Shown piece after piece: positions 10,799 to 17,447 of a stretch of 64,000 nt of DNA. The stretch comes from Pedobacter sp. AK013 (GTDB lineage Bacteria > Bacteroidota > Bacteroidia > Sphingobacteriales > Sphingobacteriaceae). Position numbers and translations under genes: made by a program. Position 1 is the stretch's first letter. Every line of letters begins with the position of its first letter. The notes under the pieces are model-generated. The model worked only from the letters and a program-made list of their open reading frames with translations. It did not search any database and was not told the origin of the DNA. The stretch lies in NCBI RefSeq assembly GCF_014205835.1, contig NZ_JACHCQ010000023.1, forward strand, positions 48,653-112,652. The letters are read 5' to 3'.

Positions 10799-11548
10799 AT
10801 GAAAAAGCTAATGATGATATGTGCGGCACTTTTACTCTTGTTAAACGCTTGTAAACGTGACGAATATTATATAGATGGCGGTAGGGCCAATCCCGATTAT
10901 CAGGGCAGTATGCTTAAATACCTGCAGGATAAAAAAGTCCCTTTTGATACCGTAGCGAAGATAGTTAAGCTGGCTGGTATGGAAGAACAGTTCAGTAAAG
11001 AAGATTTTACCTTCTTTGCCTTTGATGATGATGTGATTAAAAGGACCATCGGCGATATCCATACCAACGACAGGAATAAAAACCCAAGATTACTTTCTTT
11101 AAACCAAATGCTCTACGAAGCCGGAAAGGATACTGTGAAAACACTTGATCAGATTAGCCCGCTAATTTGGCGCAAATACCTGCAACGCTACATGTTTAAA
11201 GGAGTAAATGCATTAAAAGATTATCCGCAGATTGATATGGATTTAAAAAGCATTTATCCAGGTGCCCTTCATTACGATTATAACAACGATGTATCGAACA
11301 TAGGAGTGGTGTATAACAGTGCCAATGGAATTAAGTACATCGGCTACAGGCAATTGGTATTTTCATATATACCCGATATTTCAAAGCCGAACGACAATTG
11401 GTACATCAGCTATGTAGCATCGTCAGATATCAAGCCTACCAATGGTATGGTACACACCTTGCGTTACCAGGGTGCATACCTTGGATTTAGCCTCTTCGAG
11501 TTTTTTAACGATGTATACAATACCGGTTTAACACCAAGTAACAAATAA
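10799..11548 (+). CDS. Fasciclin-like lipoprotein, short
   Basis: The 249-residue lipoprotein has Cys18 (LLNAC) after a hydrophobic signal. SMLKYLQDKKVPFDTVAKIVKLAGMEEQF followed by DFTFFAFDDDVIKRTI matches the first helix and the 'TFFAP' strand of FAS1 domains. The same layout is seen in the fasciclin/discoidin protein encoded at 3831-4940, but here no discoidin domain follows. It stands in the equivalent place after the second SusCD pair, which suggests the two SusCD-fasciclin modules arose by duplication. FAS1 domains mediate adhesion; the ligand is unknown. It could be a further surface-glycan-binding accessory. Confidence 0.68.
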   Translation: MKKLMMICAALLLLLNACKRDEYYIDGGRANPDYQGSMLKYLQDKKVPFDTVAKIVKLAGMEEQFSKEDFTFFAFDDDVIKRTIGDIHTNDRNKNPRLLSLNQMLYEAGKDTVKTLDQISPLIWRKYLQRYMFKGVNALKDYPQIDMDLKSIYPGALHYDYNNDVSNIGVVYNSANGIKYIGYRQLVFSYIPDISKPNDNWYISYVASSDIKPTNGMVHTLRYQGAYLGFSLFEFFNDVYNTGLTPSNK

Positions 11549-11580
11549 TTAGCCTGTTATCATTTTAAAAGAACAAAAAC

Positions 11581-13200
11581 ATGAAAAAAATAAAATACAT
11601 GCTAATCGTATTTTTTCTTTGCGGCCTGGTTATTCAGGGATGTAAAAAAGAAGAAGAATTGGGTAGCGATCCCTATGCAGATGGAAAGGCTGCATTGGGC
11701 ATTGGTATAAGCCAGACCTTACCGTCTGTACCTGCAGAAGGTATTGTAGGTACAACCGTTACCATTAAAGCCACCGGACTTTTGCCCTATAAAGATCAGT
11801 TAATCTTTATGTTTAACGGCGAAAAAGCACAGGTAGTAAGCGTAACCGCAAGCGAAATTACCGTTAAGGTACCCGATGCCGGTAGTACGGGGATCACTTC
11901 AATTGCCATTGGCGATCAGTTAATCCTAGGCCCGCAGTTTACGGTAACAGGTATTATTAAAAATGATATTACCTGGAAAGCAGCAGCAGGTGCAAACGGT
12001 TACGTAAGCCAGTTTTACGAAATGCAGGATGGTCGTGCGTTGGTAATTGGTGCTTTTAATAACTACGATAATAAAGGGATTATTACCAACATTAATCGTA
12101 TTGCCAGAACATCATTAGACGGCGATTACGACCGTACTTTCAGAACGGGCAGAGGCGCTAATGGTTCATTATCGCGGGTAATCGAAATCGGTGGCAGGTT
12201 TGTCATCGCCGGTGGTTTTAGCGGTTACAATCAGCGTACCGAAAACATCAGTAACATTACTACTTTATATCCTAACGGCGCCATTGATACCATTAAAATA
12301 CAAACCAAAAAGAAACCAACCTTAACTGATACTGTTACCCAAAAATGGTTTCCGAAATTTAATGGTGGTACCAACGAATTCATCAACCGCATTTATCCGC
12401 ACCAGGGGAAAATATTGGCCACTGGTAATTTCAGGTATTATGTAAAACGTACTTACGATAAAGACAATTACGATTTTACACGCGATACTGTTATTCTGGA
12501 TAGTACCGAAATACGCCAGATTTTAAGATTCAATTTAGATGGTTCGCTAGATAAAACCTATCGTTTTAATACGGCAACCAATAAAGGTAATGTAAGTGCA
12601 AATGGCCCTATTGATACCTATATGCATACCGATGCAGCCAACTTTGAAAAACTGATGGTTTTTGGAAACTTCAGCACTTTCGATGGGCAACCTGCCGTAA
12701 AGATATTAAGACTGGCAGCCAACGGAACGGTTGATCAGAGCTTTAATCCGGGTAGTGGGGTAGATAATGGAATAACATCGCTTACCTATAATGCCACTAC
12801 CAGAAAATACTTCATTACAGGGGCATTTACAAAATACAATGGCAAACCTGTAAATGGAATGGCGCTCATTAATGAAGATGGTAGTCTGGATGAGTCTTTC
12901 AACGCCAGATTCTTTGAAGGTGGCTACCCTTACTTTGCCCGCCAGATTTCGAACGGGTTGATTGTGGTAAGCGGCGATTTTAAAAAGTACAATAATGTAA
13001 CAAGAAATGGTTTTATGGTGCTTACACCAACAGGACTGCTTGCGCCTGGATACAATACTACCGGACCATTTTCTGGTGGACTTTCTGATGTGGTTGAAAC
13101 CAAATCTGCCGATGGTAAAAAAGCATTATTGCTGATTGGTGGCTTTTATCGTTTCGATAATCAGCCTTATAACAACATGGTAAGAGTAACTATTGAATAA
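11581..13200 (+). CDS. Lipoprotein with IPT/TIG domain and delta-60 (Kelch-like) repeats
   Basis: The 539-residue protein has a lipobox VIQGC (Cys21). Residues about 40-125 form an IPT/TIG immunoglobulin-like domain (SVPAEGIVGTTVTIKATGL). From about 130 to the end it is built from delta-60-type repeats, each with a 'grilvtGnF..yng' strand followed by 'lN.dGsld.sFn': for example RFNLDGSLDKTYRFN, LAANGTVDQSFNPGSG and ALINEDGSLDESFN. This should fold as a beta-propeller. Pedobacter homologues are, as I recall, labelled DUF5008. Position and signal suggest an outer-face binding protein of the operon. No active site is visible. Confidence 0.7.
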   Translation: MKKIKYMLIVFFLCGLVIQGCKKEEELGSDPYADGKAALGIGISQTLPSVPAEGIVGTTVTIKATGLLPYKDQLIFMFNGEKAQVVSVTASEITVKVPDAGSTGITSIAIGDQLILGPQFTVTGIIKNDITWKAAAGANGYVSQFYEMQDGRALVIGAFNNYDNKGIITNINRIARTSLDGDYDRTFRTGRGANGSLSRVIEIGGRFVIAGGFSGYNQRTENISNITTLYPNGAIDTIKIQTKKKPTLTDTVTQKWFPKFNGGTNEFINRIYPHQGKILATGNFRYYVKRTYDKDNYDFTRDTVILDSTEIRQILRFNLDGSLDKTYRFNTATNKGNVSANGPIDTYMHTDAANFEKLMVFGNFSTFDGQPAVKILRLAANGTVDQSFNPGSGVDNGITSLTYNATTRKYFITGAFTKYNGKPVNGMALINEDGSLDESFNARFFEGGYPYFARQISNGLIVVSGDFKKYNNVTRNGFMVLTPTGLLAPGYNTTGPFSGGLSDVVETKSADGKKALLLIGGFYRFDNQPYNNMVRVTIE

Positions 13201-13222
13201 GCGTAGTTAAACATAAATTAAG

Positions 13223-14926
13223 ATGAGCACAATAAAAAAATATAAATTATTGATGGGTGTAATGGCCGCAATAATTGCAATCGCGATACTTTCTTGTAAT
13301 AAAGATTTCGATAGGACGCTTACCGCTAAAGATGGTACCGATACCACAAAGGTAAGATACGGCAGCCGTAAGGTTTTGTACCTGATTGTTGATGGTGCAA
13401 GAGGGCAATCTGTAGCTGCGGCCAATATTCCAAATATTACCGCTTTACTGCCAACTTCTATTTACAGCTGGGTGGCCTTAAATGAACCGGAGGCTACACA
13501 GAATGCGAGTAACTGGGCAAACATGTTAACCGGGGTAAAGAAAAGCAAAAGTTTGGTAAATGATGATGCGCTGACCAATAATAACCTGCAGAATTATCCG
13601 ATTATTTTTAAACGGATTAAAGAAAGCAGGCCACAGACTAAAATTGCCGCTTATACCTCCTCTACAGTATTTAAGAGCTTAACTACCGGGGCCGATATCA
13701 GCGATCTGGTAGCTGGCGATGACCAGGTAAAAGCTGCGGTAATTAACCAGCTCAATACCGATACCGCTTCGGTGGTGGTAGGGCATTTTACGGATGTAGA
13801 TAAAGCCGGTATCGCTTCTGGTTACGACAATTCATTCCCTGCCTACAAAGCAGCTATAGAGAAATTTGATGCCGGAGTAGGAGAGATTATGTCTACCTTA
13901 AAAAAGCGTAAAAACTATGCAAACGAAGACTGGCTGGTGGTAATTGCTTCAAGCGATGGAGGTGCATTTACACTTCCTCCAAATGCCGACGATCAAACCA
14001 TTTTTAGTAAAACAGCCAATAATGCGTTTGTGATTTATTACAGTGCAAGCTATAAGAAAAGGATCCTTGTGAAGCCATTTACCGGTAACAGGTACCTGGG
14101 TAAAACGGTTAAACTGGTTGGGCAGGACATTAGGGCGGAAATTGCAGGAACCGATGCCGATGTTTATAATATTGATGATACCACCAAAATGACTATTGAG
14201 CTTAAGGTGAAGAAAAACAAAGATCAGTTTTTCTGGCCAAGCATTTTGGGCAAACGTAACGAATGGTCTAGTGGGCACCCAAGTGTGGGTTGGGTAATCT
14301 ATCTCGAAGACCGTTACTGGTATTTTGAGTGGAGAGGTACAAAAGATGGCGATTATAGGCAATGCAGAGGCGGCGACCTCATTCAGGGGCGTTGGGAAAA
14401 CCTTTCGGTTAAATTAGAACAACGTGGTAATCAAAGATTTATCCGTACCTACACCAATGGTACTTTTAACAACGAATTGGAAATTACCGCTTCAGGCTCA
14501 CTGGCCAATACTAACGCACTTAAACTGGGTTATTTAAATGGACAGGGGCACGGAGAACCTGATGTGTATGTTAGTGATATCCGTTTCTTTAAGTTAAGTG
14601 TGCCAGATGGGGTAATTCAGCAATATGCTTGCGAAACCGCTATCGATCAAAGTCACCCATCTTATAACTATTTAGTTGGTTACTGGCCTGCTACCGATGG
14701 AAATGGTGATAAAATGGTCGATCTTTCGTCGCAGGCCCGAGATTTCAAATTACAGGGACCATATGTTTGGGAAAACTTCAACGATCTGATCTGTCCGCCT
14801 TCTGCCAGCACTTTGGCGGTACTGGTTCCACAAACATCAGATATACCCGTTCAGGTAATTAACTGGTTAAAGATAGCCAACAAGCAAAACTGGGCGCTTG
14901 ACGGAAGAGTTTGGTTAGATCAATAA
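13223..14926 (+). CDS. Lipoprotein with degenerate alkaline-phosphatase-fold domain and LamG domain (DUF4983-like)
   Basis: A 567-residue lipoprotein (Cys25, AILSC). Residues 48-280 follow the type I phosphodiesterase/nucleotide pyrophosphatase layout: VLYLIVDGARGQ (Asp57 at the first metal site), NWANMLTGV, DVDKAGI and VIASSDGGAF. The usual catalytic residues are not kept: the D-x-x-x-H motif reads D193-KAG-I197, the D-H pair reads D245-G246, and the Thr/Ser nucleophile position is occupied by Asn94 in my alignment, or shifted to Thr92. Residues about 300-460 are a LamG/concanavalin-like sandwich (PSVGWVIYLEDRYWYFEW). It is probably a binding rather than a catalytic protein. The DUF4983 label is from memory. 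Confidence 0.65.
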   Translation: MSTIKKYKLLMGVMAAIIAIAILSCNKDFDRTLTAKDGTDTTKVRYGSRKVLYLIVDGARGQSVAAANIPNITALLPTSIYSWVALNEPEATQNASNWANMLTGVKKSKSLVNDDALTNNNLQNYPIIFKRIKESRPQTKIAAYTSSTVFKSLTTGADISDLVAGDDQVKAAVINQLNTDTASVVVGHFTDVDKAGIASGYDNSFPAYKAAIEKFDAGVGEIMSTLKKRKNYANEDWLVVIASSDGGAFTLPPNADDQTIFSKTANNAFVIYYSASYKKRILVKPFTGNRYLGKTVKLVGQDIRAEIAGTDADVYNIDDTTKMTIELKVKKNKDQFFWPSILGKRNEWSSGHPSVGWVIYLEDRYWYFEWRGTKDGDYRQCRGGDLIQGRWENLSVKLEQRGNQRFIRTYTNGTFNNELEITASGSLANTNALKLGYLNGQGHGEPDVYVSDIRFFKLSVPDGVIQQYACETAIDQSHPSYNYLVGYWPATDGNGDKMVDLSSQARDFKLQGPYVWENFNDLICPPSASTLAVLVPQTSDIPVQVINWLKIANKQNWALDGRVWLDQ

Positions 14927-14955
14927 AATTTTGCCATCATTTAAAAATATCAAAA

Positions 14956-16380
14956 ATGAAAAAAATTATATACACCCTGTTAATAGGTTTCATCATCATT
15001 ATTGGTGCCTATTCTTGTAAAGAATCGCAGATAGAAGATTTGAAACTGCCTGATCCGGCCGGTAAAAGCATTACAGGAGAAGGAATTGTGGTAGGCAATG
15101 TAACCATGGACAACCAGTTTGTAAAAGTGCCTTTCAAAATCTCCCTTTCGGGTATGGCTGAAGAGGCTTTTCAGGTAGGTTTAACCTTAAATAACGATAC
15201 CGTTACCCAGTTAATTAATAACGGAGGCTTAACCAATGCCGTACTCATGCCATCGGCAGCGGTAGAATACCCCAATGTAATTAATGTAGCTTATGGTACC
15301 GATAATGCTGAAGGAATAGCTATTGTACGCAGATCTGTACTGGAACGTTACCTGGGTAAGAAAGTGGTTTTTGCTTTAAAGCTATCTGCACCAGGCAAAG
15401 GCAACAAAATTGCCAGCGGTAAATCTACTATTTTGGTTGTTATTAATACATCCGATTTACTGAAACAAAGTGATGTACATTATCTTACTTTTCAAGGCGG
15501 TGGTATCTATACAGTTGTTCAGGGACCAAATTATCAGGTTGGGCCTGCCGGGGTCACCATTCCATTGATTATCAGTTTGGATAATGCGCCTACAACAGCC
15601 TTTAATGTTAAGATCAAAGATAATATCGATACCATTGCCACCTTACTTTCGGCAGGTACCCTAATAAATGCCATCCACTTGGCTGCTAAAGATTTTACCC
15701 TCGATACTTTGGTGCGGTTTAACACCGGGGCAAGCAGTGCAACGGTCAGGCTATCCATTCCGTGGCCGGTTTTTGATGCCAACATCGTAGCCAATAAAAA
15801 ATTTGCCTTTGCTTTAAGCCTTAGCGATAATACCAATCACGTTATCCACCCTACAAAAGGTAAAGTAATTGTGGTGGTAGATCCAAGCGTAAACCTCGAT
15901 AACAACTCCCCGATTATTGGCAACGGTACTGGTTTAATTGCGAAATACTATACCGATACCCAGCTGGCACCTGATGATGGAAGAGCACCAACAACAACAA
16001 GGATTGATGCCGAAATTAATTTCGCCGGTGATGACTGGCCTAAAAATGCAGGAGTAAGTTTTGATAATTTTGCTTCAAGATGGTCGGGAGAATTTTTGGC
16101 ACCGGTAAGAGGCGATTATATTTTCTACCAGACTACATGGGACGATGGTTCAAGGTTATTTATTAATGGGAAAGCAATAATCGACGATTACACCACACAA
16201 TGGAGTCAGCCTGGAAGGAAGGCTACCATCCGGCTAGAGCGAGGAATCAAATACAGAATTGAGGTACACCACCGCGAAAATGTTGGTGGTCAAGAAGCCA
16301 AACTTGAATATGAAGTACCTTCGGCAGGTATTACAGGTAAACGTGTTATTCCAAAAACACAATTATTCCCAACCCCATAA
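14956..16380 (+). CDS. Lipoprotein with tandem DUF1735-like domains and C-terminal PA14 domain
   Basis: The ATG at 14956 gives a 474-residue lipoprotein (Cys21, GAYSC); the frame is open to 14911, inside the preceding gene. Two related sandwich domains at about 45-165 and 190-300 each carry a 'vpf.isLs..a...f.v.l..n.dtv..li..g' pattern typical of DUF1735/BACON-like SUS lipoproteins. Residues 326-474 are a PA14 domain (GLIAKYYTD, ASRWSGEF, DDGSRLFINGK, IEVHHRENVGGQEAKLEY), a carbohydrate-binding sandwich found in adhesins and glycosidases. No enzyme domain accompanies it. It is the penultimate gene of the operon. Confidence 0.78.
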   Translation: MKKIIYTLLIGFIIIIGAYSCKESQIEDLKLPDPAGKSITGEGIVVGNVTMDNQFVKVPFKISLSGMAEEAFQVGLTLNNDTVTQLINNGGLTNAVLMPSAAVEYPNVINVAYGTDNAEGIAIVRRSVLERYLGKKVVFALKLSAPGKGNKIASGKSTILVVINTSDLLKQSDVHYLTFQGGGIYTVVQGPNYQVGPAGVTIPLIISLDNAPTTAFNVKIKDNIDTIATLLSAGTLINAIHLAAKDFTLDTLVRFNTGASSATVRLSIPWPVFDANIVANKKFAFALSLSDNTNHVIHPTKGKVIVVVDPSVNLDNNSPIIGNGTGLIAKYYTDTQLAPDDGRAPTTTRIDAEINFAGDDWPKNAGVSFDNFASRWSGEFLAPVRGDYIFYQTTWDDGSRLFINGKAIIDDYTTQWSQPGRKATIRLERGIKYRIEVHHRENVGGQEAKLEYEVPSAGITGKRVIPKTQLFPTP

Positions 16381-16392
16381 ACATAAATAGAT

Positions 16393-17238
16393 ATGAAAAG
16401 TAACATGAAAAGATTATTCAACATCTGTGCACTTTTACTGCTTATCGTTGTGTTAACGGTAAAGTGCAAAAAGAACAGTACGGAAGAGGTTGTACCGGTA
16501 GTAGAAGAGCCCAAACCACTGGTTGCATTCGATTATAAAATACCAGACCCGGCGAAATACCAGGAGGTGCAGTTTACGGCCGATCCCAAAAATTATAAAA
16601 CTTTGTTGTGGCAGTTTGGTGATGACAGTACTTCGGTTGAGGTTTCACCTAAACACGTGTACCGTTTTCCGGGTACTTACCGGGTAATTTTAACCATCCG
16701 TAATGGACAAGGATACTCTGCAACTAAAGAGATTAACCTGAAAGTGGTCGACCCTAACTTCGATCCAACCAAATATGGCGAAAACTACATGAAAACCATT
16801 GGCGGTAAATTTTCAGTTAACCTCGAGGCTGGTGCAGGTCCCAATTCTGCTGAAGGATCTAGTAAACTTGTCGATCAGGACATCAATACCAAATTTTTGC
16901 AGGCAGGTTTTGATGGTACACAACGTTGCACTTTCGAGCTTAATACACCACAAGTAGTGGGTGCCTATACCATGACTTCAGGGAACGATGCCGCCGACCG
17001 CGATCCGAGATACTGGATTTTACAGGGCTCGTTAGATGGCATTCAGTATACCGATTTACATACCGTAACGGTGTGCCCATGGGCAAATGAAAACAGCGGA
17101 CCAAGCAGAAAACAAACCAAACTTTTTCACTTTGATAACTATGTGGCCTATAAATTCTACCGTTTGTACATCAAAGCAAACAGGGGTAGCCGTATATTTC
17201 AATTGGCCGAGTGGACAATCAACAAAAAACAGCCTTAG
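16393..17238 (+). CDS. Lipoprotein or secreted protein with PKD domain and discoidin-like domain
   Basis: A 281-residue product. Residues about 40-118 are a PKD domain (LLWQFGDDSTSVEVSPKHVY, PGTYRVILTIRNGQG). Residues 130-281 are a discoidin/CBM32-like sandwich with YTMTSGNDAADRDPRYW and the terminal FQLAEWTINK, clearly paralogous to the C-terminus of the protein at 3831-4940. The candidate lipobox reads LTVKC, with Lys just before the Cys where Gly, Ala or Ser is expected, so lipidation is uncertain. The start may be 16393 or the in-frame ATG at 16405. It is the last gene before the hairpin at 17266. Confidence 0.75.
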   Translation: MKSNMKRLFNICALLLLIVVLTVKCKKNSTEEVVPVVEEPKPLVAFDYKIPDPAKYQEVQFTADPKNYKTLLWQFGDDSTSVEVSPKHVYRFPGTYRVILTIRNGQGYSATKEINLKVVDPNFDPTKYGENYMKTIGGKFSVNLEAGAGPNSAEGSSKLVDQDINTKFLQAGFDGTQRCTFELNTPQVVGAYTMTSGNDAADRDPRYWILQGSLDGIQYTDLHTVTVCPWANENSGPSRKQTKLFHFDNYVAYKFYRLYIKANRGSRIFQLAEWTINKKQP

Positions 17239-17265
17239 TTTAAATAGGTTTTACACACAATTTGA

Positions 17266-17302
17266 AAAATACATGGAGCTTAAAAACTTCATGTATTTTT
17301 TT
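17266..17302 (+). terminator. Rho-independent terminator of the surface-lipoprotein operon
   Basis: Perfect 10-bp arms AAAATACATG (17266-17275) and CATGTATTTT (17290-17299) are followed by more T residues. The hairpin lies 27 bp after the stop of the PKD/discoidin gene and marks the operon end. Confidence 0.8.
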
Positions 17303-17378
17303 GAAGATTGATTTTAAATGTCAAAAAGACAATTAAAAAATCAGCATCTCTAGCAAAAAGTAAATTATATTTTATACT

Positions 17379-17398
17379 TTAGTAAAACGTTTAACTAA
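17379..17398. promoter_or_regulatory. Near-perfect 20-bp palindrome with AACGTT core, candidate LacI-family operator
   Basis: The 20 bases starting TTAGTAAAAC and ending GTTTAACTAA match their reverse complement except at one symmetric base pair. The centre is AACGTT, the core typical of LacI/GalR operators. It lies 50 bp before the ATG at 17448, and a further half-site (ACGTTA) follows at 17398-17403. The regulator is not identified. Confidence 0.45.
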
Positions 17399-17447
17399 CG
17401 TTAAATCTAACCAGAATATAAATCAGATTTCAACACACATACAAATT

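Noticed and set aside
13949..14362. 137-residue minus-strand frame
   Set aside because: It is antisense to the LamG lipoprotein gene and has no recognisable motif; a shadow frame.
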